Positions 24,501 through 37,100 of a stretch of DNA of 64,000 nucleotides are shown here, in pieces. Source of the stretch: Patiria pectinifera (Eukaryota; Echinodermata; Asteroidea; Valvatida; Asterinidae); contig CM057142.1 of NCBI GenBank assembly GCA_029964075.1, forward strand, positions 511,770-575,769. Reading direction: 5' to 3'. Every line of letters starts with the position of its first letter. Positions within the stretch are counted from its first letter, which is position 1. Made by a program: the position numbers and the translations under genes. Under the pieces are notes generated by a model. That model was not told the origin of the DNA, searched no databases, and saw only the letters and a program-made list of their open reading frames with translations.

Positions 24501-27500
24501 ATTTATTTACCAGTGTGTGCTTCCATCTGGATCAGTGAAAACCTAGAATGGAAGAAAATGAATTCATACTAATTCAGGTCAACTGAATTGAACTGCGTTC
24601 AGTTGAATTTAGAGATAAGAATGTTGATGAAATGATTTGATGATGTTGAAATGTGATAACGTTGAAACATTTATGACGTTTAATTGAACCTTTAATTGTA
24701 ACAAAAGTCACTTTAAATTGAAAGGTTAATTTTAACATACCTCAAAATCATTGTCTTTGAAAACTGCAAGATAATGGGGGAAAAGTAGGCATTAATTAGG
24801 ATCGGTTTATTCGAAAATGTGCAATTGGAATTTCAAATGATATATATAAATCAATATTTATTATTATTATTAAAGGGAAGATACAACATTTGCAAACATC
24901 AAAAAACGAAATGATCAAATTATCACGAAATATCTTACTGGATTGTTAGGGAATGACAGTCGAAAGCATCCTGTAAAATCGTGGCTCCTGGTGTGCTGAC
25001 ATTTTCAAGAAAACTTGTATTTTTCCAACGCTGGTCGGCCGACCAGCGTTGGAGCAAACTGACTGTTTTCAAAAAGTGCCCCTAATTTTTCATATTTAGT
25101 TATTCCACATTTTCTTTGCAATTGATCACACACCTGTGAAGGGGTACAAGCCTTCTAGATGGATTCTCTGACCTTGCAATTGCTCTGTTTCATCTTACGT
25201 GGGTCAGGGAACCAGACTTCAAAAACATGGTTGGTTTTCTTGGATTTTCCAGCATCTCCAAACCCAAAACGTGAAGCAAGTCAATTTAACAATATTTGCT
25301 ATAACATACTTATCCTCCCAATCCATTTATTTCTGAAAATTGCAGCAAAAGCAAATGTTGTACATTCCCTTTAACTGCGTCAGCAAACATAATCTTTGAC
25401 TGATGGACAAAACAACCAATGTTATTGTAGCTTCTACAGAATCTGATGAGGAAATTTTTTTTTGAAATATGTGACCTCTATATCCAAAAACCTAGCAGTG
25501 AAGTAGGATTTTTATGCTCAAATGGTTTTGAAGAGCACTCACCAACGGAATCATGTTTGGTTTGGTTTGCAAAGACATCTGTCTCCTGCAGATAGCCGCC
25601 AATGTAAAGATATGTGTCGTCATATCGCAGCTTGGCCCATGTCTCAAACCGAGGTTTGGGAAAATATTTTCCTTGAATGTCTGGGGGGAAAAAAATTGAA
25701 TACTCTAATATTAGGTCCCATTTTTGTCATCACAGGTGTGTCCAAAACTAAATACAGTGAAATCTCGATAGGTCAAACCTCAAGGGAACAGGTTTAAAAT
25801 TTGACTTAAGCAGAGTTTTGAGTTAAGCAGGGTTGTATATCATTACTACTGAAGGGAATGGATTCTTTGTTTGACTTAACAGTTGTTTTGAGTTATAAGA
25901 GTTTGACTTTAATATCGAGATTTCACTGTATGTATAAGTTGTTTCAAACAAAGTGTTAAAAAATTTACAAAAACAAAGTGTGGTAAATATATGGCAGATG
26001 CCAGGAGAAGTCGAGACTCCTACATACTATAATTGTTTGTACAAGACCTTCTTCCATAACGATTCCGTTACCGAGTGCGTGCGATGCATCGATTATGATA
26101 ATGAGTAGACTGGATCACGTTTGTAAACACAAGTGCATTTCGAACGATAATAGGGAGTCGGGAACTAGCGCAGCTTTTATGGTGGATACCAGTTCAAGCT
26201 GGTTCCCCGTTCCCTTTTACCGTTCAAAATGCACTTGTGTTTACAAACGTGACTCATTATCATAAGCGATGCATCGCGTGCGCTCGGTAATGGAATGCAC
26301 TCGTGATACAGGGACCATCGAATGTACGCTGGGCATGAAGAAGAAATCGCGTCGTTCAAACATTAACACGAGTCGGAAATTTAACGTGTTCAAGATCGCG
26401 AGGGGAGCTCTCAGAATTGAACGGGAAATTTCACTTTTCTTCCGGATCGTAAGTAAACTTCAGTACAACCATCTTAATCATCGATGTCTACTTGTACCTC
26501 AGGTGGCATATCTAGTAATTTGGAGGCCGTTTTGAAGGTGAAATTGGATGTTTTTTGTTGGAAAATGTTGTTTTTTGGGACAGTGACAGGATTATGTTGT
26601 CCAGCTCGCACTATTAGCTTGGACCTTACTATCGCCAGACCATGTCCAAATGTTAAAAAAGGGCGATAAGTTGGGTCCAAGTTACTCGGACTACTGATAT
26701 TCAAGAAGGTGTCATTGGCAAAGGTTCAAATGTGTCAAAAATATCAGAATGTCACTTTTGAGGGTAATCCTTACTTTTAGGACCCCGTTCCTATATAAGG
26801 TTAAAAGACTCACTAGAAGAGCTGACTAAATGACACTCAAAAGTGACATTCTGATATTTCTTGTCATATATCTGAACAGTATGACACCTTCTTGAATGTC
26901 AGCAGGTTTAATTTTGTGGAAAAAAGCTGGCGGGGCTTTGATTTTAGAGGGAAATTAAGGGAGAAAGACGATGATGACGAACAGAAACTGACTCAAAAAC
27001 CAAGATTGCAAACTGCAAAAAAAGGGTAGGAAAGTCACATTTTCTTTGAAAGTGCTTTCAAAATTACAACTAACATTTATTTATCTGAAGAAAAAAGACT
27101 GCCCTAGCCTGCAAAAGTCACTTTGGTACTGGACAGTCATCTGCAAAACTTCAGTTTTGAACATAACTCGTAAAAAATAGAGGTGTCCTAAAGATAAGGA
27201 TTACCCTTTTGAGTGTCATTTAGTCAGCTGTTTGGGTGAGTATTTTACTAACCTTATATAGGAACGGGGTCCTAAAGGTAAGGATTACCGGTATAATTAT
27301 ACTTTAAAGAGTCAAGAAAATTGTCTGACGTCAAGTATTTCCTAACATTTAGAAAAAAATTGGAAATGTTTCTCAGTCCCAGGTTCATTTCTTATCATCC
27401 TTTTTGCAATGAATGACCTTCATTGAGACGATATATAAACAAAAAAGTGGCGTCAGGTTGCAACATTTTTTCCAATTGTCCAAATTATGCAGGCTCACAC

Positions 27501-27781
27501 AACCCAAATTAATTACCAACAAACGGCTCAGTGGGAGAAATTTCGGTCCAGGCTTTGTCAACCAACTTGCCGTCTACCTCGATAACTTCGCCCGGCTGCA
27601 GACGGTAAACAATGTACGTCCGAGGCAAAGGCAAGGTGTCACAGGTAACTTTACATAGGCCTACCATTGCCACTAATCTGATCTGTGAGAAAATTATCGC
27701 TAAAATGAAGACGACAATGCAAACTTTCGTAGAAAGTTTGGACTTGATGAATGAAGGAAATTTCGCAGTGGAGGCAGCCAT
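18512..27781 (-). CDS. CBM9-like (DOMON-like) carbohydrate-binding domain protein, complete, 11 exons
   Basis: Exons: 27781-27517, 25680-25543, 24763-24741, 24542-24511, 23634-23577, 22919-22820, 22021-21910, 21056-20918, 20206-20136, 19592-19484, 18712-18512. All introns are GT-AG, the phases close exactly, and the product is 415 aa. Residues 1-19 are basic or polar; a hydrophobic stretch (about 20-45) is a signal peptide or signal anchor. The body has the family pattern of a CBM9-type beta-sandwich: VYRLQPGEVIEVDGKLVDKA, LRYDDTYLYIG, TKHDSVVFKDNDFEVF, DPDGSTHWYKEFEINA, NTTWDLILNK, WTVELALPLKDL, NGDQWRINFSRVEW, NWVWSPQHVINMHLPERWG. The tail (350-415) ends in DDRYIWFS after a stop-proximal conserved stretch. 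The ATG is in a good context (AACATGGCTGCC). Ligand and enzyme partner are unknown; no catalytic domain is fused. It probably acts at the cell surface or in the secretory path (inference from the N-terminus). Confidence 0.9.
20264..20530 (+). repeat. tRNA-derived SINE, family A, copy 1
   Basis: tRNA-like head with A box TTGGCGCAGTGG and B box GGTTCGATTCC, then a body with GGGTTTTCAGTCCCTGCC and GGTTTTCCTCCCACC, and an AATAAATAA-type tail. In an intron of the CBM9-like gene. Confidence 0.8.
21195..21571. mobile_element. GGCC-tipped MITE, full copy
   Basis: Ends GGCCAAAAAAAAAAAGAAGT and its inverted relative ending TTTTTTGTGTGGCC. Shared core GGTATGCGCGCGCGTCGC with copies at 23094 and 32269. 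Flank TAA on the left, TAT on the right. Confidence 0.7.
22233..22500 (+). repeat. tRNA-derived SINE, family A, copy 2
   Basis: A box TTGGCGTAGTGG and a perfect B box GGTTCGAATCC; body and A-rich tail as in the other copies. In an intron of the CBM9-like gene. Confidence 0.85.
23094..23415. mobile_element. GGCC-tipped MITE, right end truncated
   Basis: Close relative of 21195-21571 from GGCCAAAAAAAAAAGTC to GGGCAAGCTCCATAC, where the right terminal repeat is missing. Confidence 0.7.
23690..24420. repeat. Dispersed repeat split by a TTAA foldback element
   Basis: Matches 42280-42545 over GTCAGATC, CACTGTGACTAGTC, CCATCAACAGACAAAAG and, after the insertion, CTTGATT-ATTTTGACT and TTGCCAGC-AGAGAGGGG. 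The 42280 copy is uninterrupted. Confidence 0.65.
23913..24343. mobile_element. TTAA-flanked foldback element, copy 1
   Basis: Starts AGAGGTTGTGGAATGCTC, ends GAGCATTCCACAACCTCT; the arms stay complementary over most of their length. TTAA lies at 23909-23912 and 24344-24347. Second copy at 29707-30182. Confidence 0.85.
24874..25370. mobile_element. TTAA-flanked MITE with 28-bp palindrome, copy 1
   Basis: Ends AGGGAAGATACAACATTTGC and GCAAATGTTGTACATTCCCT; TTAA at 24870-24873 and 25371-25374. Internal perfect palindrome at 25025-25052, half-site CCAACGCTGGTCGG. In an intron of the CBM9-like gene, about 110 bases from its 23-nt exon. Confidence 0.9.
25755..25928. mobile_element. Tc1/mariner-pogo-like MITE, TA duplication
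   Basis: Ends CAGTGAAATCTCGATA and TATCGAGATTTCACTG (inverted) with subterminal TCAAAC/GTTTGA; TA at 25753-25754 and 25929-25930. The CAGTGNAAYCTCG tip is typical of pogo/mariner relatives. Confidence 0.75.
26055..26300. mobile_element. Foldback element
   Basis: Arms with CCGTTACCGAGTGCGTGCGA, ATGCATC and ATGATAATGAGT (26061-26106) recur inverted to 26298; inner TTGTAAACACAAGTGCATTT is also inverted. Unfilled centre of about 90 bases. No coding. Confidence 0.7.
26763..27289. mobile_element. MITE with GGTAATCCTTACTTTTAGG ends, copy 2
   Basis: Same ends and interior as 3993-4605 but without the nested foldback. A partial inverted end (TCCTAAAGATAAGGATTACC, about 27186-27205) precedes the true right end, so the right part is duplicated. 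Confidence 0.8.
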
Positions 27782-29706
27782 GTTGAATAGCGCCACCTGT
27801 CGACAACCACCAAGCAGGGGCGGGGCGGGCGCGCCTTTCAAAATTGTTTTGTAGGAACATTTTTCAGGAACATTTCAAAACATTGTTTTCCCCTGTACGA
27901 TTTCATGAAAGAACTTTACACGCTGAAAATGCTCTAGGATGCACCATACGTGGCCAGGATTTCAGGAGAACCTTGAATTTTGCTCAAATTATTTCATTAT
28001 CCAGCAGAAGATTAATTATACGAATGGATAAGATCAAGTGAATGTGAAATATCAAACACAAAGTCCCAGTCAACGAGAATATTTCATATTTCCATGCTGG
28101 ACCTCTAAATCGCACCACAGTTTAAGGTATGAAATGGTTTGCGCTTTAGTCACTGTGCTTTCTCTATCGAAAAATGACAAATTAATCCCTTTTCTTTCAA
28201 CGCCCTCAAAGCATATACAATGAGAAAACACTTCCATTTGTAATTTAGAGTATTTTAAGAAAGCTGTCAATAATTGAATCCCTCTAACCCAACCCTGCCA
28301 GATGCAAAACAGTGCATTAGGTTGAAAGGCTGGTGCACTTGGATGCATTCAGCTACCAACAACACCAGTGCATAAATTCTGAGACAATGAGAGCTAGTCC
28401 CATGGAACAATGCCACAGTTGTATCCTGCTGCATTTGGCGATCACAGGATCTGAGGCAGTTTGGCCTTGAGACTTTTGGCCTGATGGATCTTGCTACACT
28501 TGGCAGGCTTGTCACTTAGGCATGTTGCGTTTGGCTGGGTTTCTAGCCAAAATACCCTGGAGGGTTAGGTTTAAACTTTGCAACCAGAGATTTACAGATG
28601 TTTAAAAATAAGCCGTTCAACAACACCGTATTGTCATTATAGGTAATAATTTTGTTTTTTGATGTTTGAAAATATTGTATATTACCTTAAACGAAGGTTG
28701 CAGCAGAATAATAAAACATTGTAACTTCCAAATCTCGTACCTCCAGTTCTCTTAATGCTGCTCTTCCAATACAACTTCATTACGTCCGGTGTGAAATAAC
28801 AGCAAATCACAGCAACTGATCGGAACAGAAATCTGGGGTCGTACACAGTTAGATTTCTTGTTTCTTACGTTTGTTTTAATTATCTCCACATCGAATTCAC
28901 TGTATTTACAATTTTGTACACACAAACCATTCTTTAATGGTGGCTTCGAAATTCATTTTGCTGAAATCCAGTTGGAATGTATTTTTCATGTGGGCTTGGG
29001 CAAATTAAAAATACAGAACTTAGTTGAAAGACTTTAAATAATATTGAACCATAGTATACATGCACTTTAGTCATGCACAGAACTTCATACAACTTACACA
29101 TGGGTGCTATCTATCCGAAAGGCACCAGTGAGAGTGGAATGCTGAACATAGTTAAATATTTACACAATTTTATTTCAGGATGAATACGGATTGACACTAC
29201 CTGCCTACGGATTAATCTATGTTCTTACAGGTCTCTCTCAAATGACGTCATCTCCTACAGACCAGCCCTGTGCATCGGCATTTTGAACATCAACTTGCAT
29301 AACGCGCATCGGCCGCGTCGTATTTTGAACACATTTCGAGAACAATTAAGCGCACGTGTTTGGAACATTTTCAACTCTGCACAATGCGTGCTTGATTGTG
29401 TAAAATACGCAGTTGCAGTTCTCCTACATAGATGGCCGTCTTTGAGAGACCTATATGCACTGCACTATGATCCATGGACAAAGATTCTCTTCCCTTGTGT
29501 GCAAGCAGCACACAAAACAGTAAACACCACTTGAGAGGTAAGAAGTCTGCACCGGTAAGCAGGAGGTCGTGGGTTCCAGTCCCACATGAGGTAAACTTGT
29601 GGATTTTTTCTCACAAGCCCTCTGACAGTATACAGTGCTCACAAAAAATTCAATCAGACAAAGTACCTCTCGATTTCAACCCTTCAAAGTCCACATGTTT
29701 ACTTAA
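27782..29706. other. Spacer upstream of the CBM9-like gene
   Basis: Holds its promoter by position, unrecognised. 28270-28400 (AACCCTGCCAGATGC, CTGAGACAATGAGAGCTAG) is related to the repeat at 51229-51735. A tRNA-like B-box fragment (AGGAGGTCGTGGGTTCCAG) lies at about 29562-29581. No gene seen. Confidence 0.45.
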
Positions 29707-30182
29707 AGAGGTTGTGGAATGCTCAAAGACATTTCCGTCATTTTTTGGGTATATGTAGCCTAGGGTGTGATGAAATAAAAACGACTGTTGTTTCTGTCAT
29801 GAAATGAGTACAAAGGGTACTTTTGAGAGCTATGTGCAATTTGAGAACGTGCAATTTGTGTAAAAGTCGTCGTTGCGGGCAGCAAACAAAACACAGTAAA
29901 TCGTGACGTAATAAACAGGACACGTGTATGCTACTCTGCATCGGGAGTCCTGTTTATTACGTCACGATTTACTGTTTTTTTGTTTGCTGCCCGCAACGAC
30001 GACTTTTACACAAAGTGCACATTCGGGTTGAAACAGGCATGACAGGACTTGAAAAACAGCTCTCAAAAATAACTTTTGTACTCATTTTATGACAGAAACA
30101 ATAGTCGTTTTTATTTCATCACACCTTAGGCTACATATACCCGAAAAATGACGGAAATGTCTTCGAGCATTCCACAACCTCT
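29707..30182. mobile_element. TTAA-flanked foldback element, copy 2
   Basis: Same ends as 23913-24343; TTAA at 29703-29706 and 30183-30186. The centre retains the second inverted block (GTCCTGTTTATTACGTCACG) on both arms, so this is the more complete copy. Confidence 0.85.
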
Positions 30183-30691
30183 TTAAACCTAGCAGAACGG
30201 CCCTCAGTGCAACTACTCACTGTACAGTGACACTAGTGATAGGTGAGGACATAGTATAGTGCCATTTCCATTTCTTTGCTATATTTTTGTTCCCATTCAG
30301 TTGAAACTGAATCGAGCTAATAAGGGTCTTGACTTTGATACCATATCCTCACTTAGCTCGTTTATGGTAGGCCACAATACCCTCTACAGTTGCCACATGC
30401 ATGGGCATGCGCTTGCCATCTCTATAATATTTGCCATGGAAATGGAACTGCAGGCTGTCCTGTGGTGAAATTTTCGTGGAAACACACTGACTATGGGCAA
30501 CTCCATGGGCAAGCAGCACCTCAAATGAGGTATCAAATGCAAGGGCACAACAAGACCTTTCATTTGAGTGAGATGAAGTACAGTCAAGTTCCATCAGTAC
30601 ACAAGGAAACTTTCAAAGGCAGGGTACATACATTTTTGCCATGTCCTTGTCTTGTAACGTGAGTTATCGACAGAAGGTTATTTTGTTGGCC

Positions 30692-30697
30692 TTTATT
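30692..30697 (-). terminator. Candidate poly(A) signal for WDPCP
   Basis: AATAAA on the minus strand about 420 bases past the WDPCP stop codon, in sequence with no recognised repeat. Unconfirmed. Confidence 0.35.
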
Positions 30698-31118
30698 TTT
30701 TAATAATATGGTCAGTTAATTTCAAGGGATCTTCTGTAAAAGAAAAATCCACCCTCAATGCTTTGACTTCATAGAATAACAGTGCAAATTTGACGGAAGC
30801 CCCCCCTCCAAATGTGATGTGAGTTACCATGGAATTGCCCCTAAGAGTTTGTCACTGTGGAATCCGTTTATAACAGTAACACAAAGAGAGAGATTATGGG
30901 AATGCTATTGCCATATATTTGCCTAGTACCTATGCAATGAGGTTTGTGCACACTCACGCAAAAAACGCACACGTTTTCTTCCATGCCTTGTGTTCTGTTT
31001 CAGCACATAGTTCACATAAATCATGTCTGAAGCTTAGTTCAGCAATCTGGAGTGGCTTGACATACTAGCAAAGTGGACAGTTGAAACCCACGGGCAGGGT
31101 GGGGGTGGAGGGTACGTG

Positions 31119-34100
31119 TCACACCATTCCAAAATGGATGACTTTGACCGTCTTGGTGGTTCCGTCCTCCTTTCTTTCCTGTCGTTCACCTTCCTCGACT
31201 CTCCCGCCTCTTGCCTCTGGGGTTTCTCTGCTCCTCTGGTCATCATCAGGCTCTGTAATATAAATGCAGGCAAATTATGAGTTGAGCCACGTCCTCATGC
31301 GTGGCTATGGCTGGTAGCAAAGCACATGTCTATGGCAAGTTGACTCGGCCACTTCCATAGAGGCTGGTAATTGCAAGGCGTAGCCGCTATTCAGGTGTGG
31401 CCTGATATGAGAGGAACTCCGCAACACTTCTGTTGGCAGCAGCTTAATCCATTGCTAGACTACGAAGAAGCCAAAAACAACTGCCAATCGGTATTTGTAT
31501 GACTGAGTGTACACACACGAGTGCAAAACCTGTATCTGTCTCATAACCCTACAATGCTTTGCAAATGACAATGAGTTTTGTAAAATCATGTTTACATTAC
31601 AGGCTTCCAATGACATTCAAAACAGCGTAGTGGAATGAGAGAACAAGAAAGGCTTTTGGACAAGGGTGATTTTGTTCAAGGGGGGTGGTTGGGGCAAATT
31701 AATGTCCCCTCACCCATTTTTGTAGGTAGATCCCAATTACAATACTCTTCCCACTACCTCCAAAAAATATTCATTACCCAAATCTGCGCACATTTAACAT
31801 CCACCACTTTCTTATGTTCCTCCTACAAATCATGTAAATGCAACAGTATGCTGCTGAGAATTGAGCATGTGCGTACATGCATACATACATATTTGAAAAG
31901 CGCCCCCTAGAGTAAGCTTAGCATCCATGCCCCCCCCATCCCCTAATGAATTTCCCAAATTGCTGCTTCCCCTCCACCCCCTCCACCCCCCCACCAAAAT
32001 CAAGGAACAGCCGCTTCAGGATTTCTTACTTTGGCTGTCCCATCCGAATGGATTGTCCGTCAGTACTTGGGTGTAGACATCTCCAGGGATACTGGCAAGA
32101 CCTTCCGAGGCATCAAGGTGAATTTCCTCTAAATCAGACCTGAAAAACACAATCCATGTTTTCAAATAAAGCCTTTTTGCAGAAAAAAAAAAAGTACCGT
32201 AGGTAACATGAACTGTCAAATGTAGTGTACATTCCCTTCACTTACGAAAATACGTGAGTGTCACATAAAGCCACAAAAAAAAAAGTCTCCGGCTTCTGGT
32301 ATGCGCGTGCGTCGCCGTAGCCATGCGCGTCGGCAAAATGAAAAAGTTTTTTTTTCAATGAAAGATGATGTCTCAAAACCGCCAAACCGTCACTGGTTTG
32401 ACTGGAATCCTGCTGCTGCACAATTTTAACGTGTTTTTAGATTGGGTTATGGTCGAGAATAAGCTTTATGTGGCCTCTCTGGACTCCCATATTGTTTGCA
32501 CTAAGTTTAGTCGGGCACCAATTGCAGTCATCAGCCGACATTTGAAGCAAAAAAAATTGGCCTAACTGAGGCACATACAATCATGAGAAACAAAATACAC
32601 TCCTGCTTGTATGGCTTCTGACTCCCACAAAAGAACTTTAAGAGCCAGTTCATACCTGCTGTGAATGTGAACCAAAATTTATGACTTCTCGTCAATTTTG
32701 TGCGCTGCAAATTTGCGAGAGTCAGACACATTTCAACTCTGGGGAATTTTGTTTTGTGACATTAAACCTGCCTCACATTTGTATGAACCAGCCTCAATAG
32801 TCAGAGAGCTCTTTCAGTATACAATTTTTTTTTTAGTCCTGTTGGGGTCTGTTGCCAAAAGGGGACTACAAACATTTGCAACAATATATTTATTTCCCAA
32901 TAAATGTACATTCCCATACAATGCCGGGGTGATTTTGAGTAGTACACGCAGTAACAGGCAGGGGCGTTGGGGACTGTGCAGAGACCAACTGGTTAAACCC
33001 AAGCATTATTTTCTCACCCCAGACCATAGGCGACGTCAATCTGCTCTTCAGCCTGGTACCACGCCTCTCGTTCAATGTGTCTGCCTGCTCTGACAGGCTC
33101 GGGCGAGGCCCTGCTGGATCCTGGGCCTCTCTGTTTCTCGTCTCTACCAGATGCTCCTGTAGCTCTGCCAATATTTAAAGGAAAAAGGATTCCAGTTAGA
33201 AGAGCGGTTTAAAAAAGACCTCATAACACACATGTATATGAGGAAAGACAACAGCCTCATGCTTCGAATGTCTTCTTGGTTGCTAAGCGTCTTAGCTGTG
33301 CCGCCTCCCTTTAGTTTGATGGGCCTATTCTCCTGCACACTCGTGTGTCGCGTTTAACGCAGTACCCTATCAGTACGCGCGTAGGTATTACAATCAGGTT
33401 GACCCTTCCGTTGTAGGTCGATCTGACAATCGACGTGCTGGCCAGGATCAGACTTCAAACGGTTCGCCATGGTCCATCAGTTTGAGTCTGCATGTTCAGA
33501 CTATTACGGAGGTGGCTTCACGGTTCACATGTAATCTGAAATCTGAAGTTTGCATAAGCACTGAGTGTACACCTACATGTACCACCCGGGCGCATGTACG
33601 ATGCCACCCTTAAACGTGATGGTTCCTAATTTGGGTACTCAGATAAGACTATCAGTGAGCCAAGAAGTCTATGCGTAAGAGACATAAATTTTCAACCTCG
33701 TGGGCAACTTCTCGCATAGATTTTCTTGGGAGTTAATTATCTGTTCTTCATCGTTTCAAAGAGAAAACCAAGTACACACACAAATGCACTTAAGCCTTGT
33801 AGATGAACACCATTTGTTACTCACAGTTTAGCATATCCAGAAAAACGTGAAAAAAGGAGGTAGTTTGGACAAAGTTGTGAGTAAATGGTTTGGTGTTTAG
33901 GGGCAGTACAGTCACTAACGGGCTTCAAAAGTTAAGGGCCAAAGTCACACGAGGCAACTTTCACAGGCAACTTGGAGGCAACCCAATAGACTACAAGCTA
34001 AACGAACCCTCGCGATGAACAGTTGACATTTTTCAACAGTTTATGAACATTCCTTGCATATTACATGGAATAAAAATTCGCCTTTCATCGTCTTCTTGGA

Positions 34101-37100
34101 GATTGCCCAGAACAAGTTGCCAGTAAACAGCCTCATATGTGTCATAACTTTTTGTCTCTTTACCTTGCTGGGGATGCAGGTCGAGGTTGGTCTTCACTCC
34201 CGCTGCTGTAAGAATCACTGGAGAAATCCTCCTCTTCAACGGACTCACTCAAAGAGTCAAAGTTATCTGGGAAAAATAACCCCCAAAACAGAAATATTGA
34301 ACATGTGACGTAATGACAATCTTGAATTTCCAAAAGTATTATCCCAAGAAGTCCACTCCCACAAATAAAGCCAATAACCCACAGAAGCTGGAAGCTCAAT
34401 GGATTGTGTTGCCACTTTCATCTACTTTCTTTCATTTGTTACCTAGCTTATGCATAGGGTTTACCCCTGCAAAATACTTCAGAATCCAACAAAGGGTTGG
34501 ACAAATTTCTCGGATTGAGGAAACATAGAAATCCCAAGACTTCCCTCACTAAATCAGTAGGTTTGTTTTCAGTGGATCACCAATATTCAAACATGCCTTT
34601 TTATAAAGCTATAGTCCATCATTTGCAGCCATTTGAAAAGTAACTGGCGTAATTATTGTTGAAAAACATACTTGGTTGAAAGATAGTAAGTGGACTAAAC
34701 TCCCTGTGAAATTATTCTTTCTGGCAAGCTGTCATTTTGAAGTAATCAACGAAAGAAGGCCTTTCCAACGGTGCGTCGTAAGACGCACCGTAGGAAAATT
34801 TAAATTAGTAGTTCGTTTTGTTATTCGGCGAAGCGCGCGCAAGCATTTGACGCACAGGCGCGCCCGGTTGCTATAATTCATCGGATCAGTGCGCGACATC
34901 GCGTATAGCTGCAATTCAAAACAATTCAAAACATGATTCAGCAACTTTTGATTTGAAATTGAGATCCTAGAATGCTGTTTTTCTCGGAATATACAGCTGA
35001 AGCTGAGCTGAAACTTCATCAGGTTAGTTATTCAGTATCCTTCGTTAGATTTGGAACACTTTTGTTGGTTCAAACGAACAAAATGTACAAATTACAACTG
35101 ATGGACTATATCTTTAAAGTTTGTGTACAAAAGAATCTGCCATGTTTTCCCCACGCATTTGAGATTTTTGAAAATTCATGAATGTTTCCAGCAAAAGTGC
35201 CTATGAAGTAGCTAGTTTAAAAATTTACCCTGTTTTGTTACAAAGGACCTATTTTAAGCAGCTGCTTGAACGTTGTGCAAAGCCAAGCAGAAAATATGAG
35301 TCCAGCAACAAACTATGAGATACAACACTTCACCAAGGTTCTTTTTCAGTTTGATTATTTTGTACCTGATTCAGAAGGCATCTCTTGCTCAATCTCATCT
35401 GCTTTCTGCTTAGCGACCGTCGCTAGGGCCATCTCTCCCTTGTCCAATGCAAGATAGTGAATGTCCTGATATAAGGTAAAAAACAAAACATGATTTGCTG
35501 GGGGTCTCCCCACCCCTTACCAAATCAAGATCTATTTCTTATTTTCTACATTCTGAAAACTTCCATTTTTCATGCTTAGTTCTTAAAGATGGGCTTTCAG
35601 ATTTGTATTTTGCATTTAATGGTGCCAGTGCCTGGCAGGGACCACATTATGGGGAACATTTGGACGAAGTTATAGGGACTTTCACCTTTCCCCACAACAT
35701 TTTTTTTGTCCCAAACACATGACATGTAGTTACGCAAGTGTATACCTTATCGAGACCAGGAATTTATTATTGTGCTTACCAATACAAATATCAAGCTTTC
35801 TAGCTTATGGAAAGTGACAGTCACTATTCCCAAGTAACCCACCCAGCAGGTGTTTCTCATGCTACCAACTGCTTTAGGATATTAATGAAAAGCCGTATCA
35901 AAATGCATTGCAGAGATATGGACATAATTTGTTTTTCACCTGAAATTTTAATGCTTGGTTTTACCCAGTCATATCATATTGTTTTTAGTAACAATTAACT
36001 GGCCAGCTAACCCCAGCAAGCTTTGAAGTTGAGTGGATAAGACATCTGCAGCCGATTTCATGAAACAGTGCATAACTAACACCATGCGTAGGACTTGCGC
36101 AACAAATTTACTGCACAGCTGTGCAATACTGTACGATTGATTTTGCGAAACGTGATGTAGCTGCGCAACGATTTAAATAATCTAAACACCCTGGATGAGA
36201 TTAATAACAGCATTTACGACGGCTGTTTGTGTTTGATTTTGTTCCCTCCTGAAACAGTCATTGAATACCTCCGCTAAAAATTTTGAAAATAGTTTTGTCC
36301 GACTTTCTTCGGAATCGTGTCATGAGTGAAATAGCAATTCATTTACTTCAAATGCAAAGCTCTGTCTTGTATCAATCTTGATAAGTTGTTCCTTAACAGG
36401 TTTCACAACGATCACGACTTGCTGGTAAAACAGGTCATTTTCAGTCGCCACGCCACAACCTACACCACCTAAAATGATTGGGCAAGTTACGCCAAGACTT
36501 GTTGCGCAAGTCACGGACTTACGCACTATGAAACTTTCGTGAAATTGTCATAACTGAAAATGTTGTGCATCGTGAAATGTTGTGCAACTCACGCAATATG
36601 ACTTAAACCATTGCGTGAAGTTTTATGAAATCAGCCGTTGCACTAAAGCAAAAGGTCTTGGGCTGAAGTCCCAGCTGGAGTATAAACAGGAGCAAAGCTG
36701 ATTTAATAATTTACGACGAGGTTTGTGTTTGCTTTTACCATGAAGAGGTCTCTTGAGTGGAGGTCCACGGCAAGCAAGAAGGCCTTCTCAAATCGCTGAT
36801 ACCTCAACAGATGATGGAAGAATCGCCGTGCCAGGCGACTGATGGGGTCGCGGTAGTCCACTACGATCACCTCAGACAGGGGCCTTAGAGGGGCGTAGAA
36901 GCTGCCCAGACTAGCCTCAAGGGCAGCTGCATTTTTAAAAAGGGGGAACGTTTTGGTAATCTGCACTTCCATTATCTTTCTGGCATTATCTTTATAGGTG
37001 CGAGAACCAGTTTAATAGCAGTAGCAACATGTATGCTGTATCACATCACTGGCAAGGGCGGATCCAGAACACAATTTTTTGGGGGGCCCAAAAAATTTTT

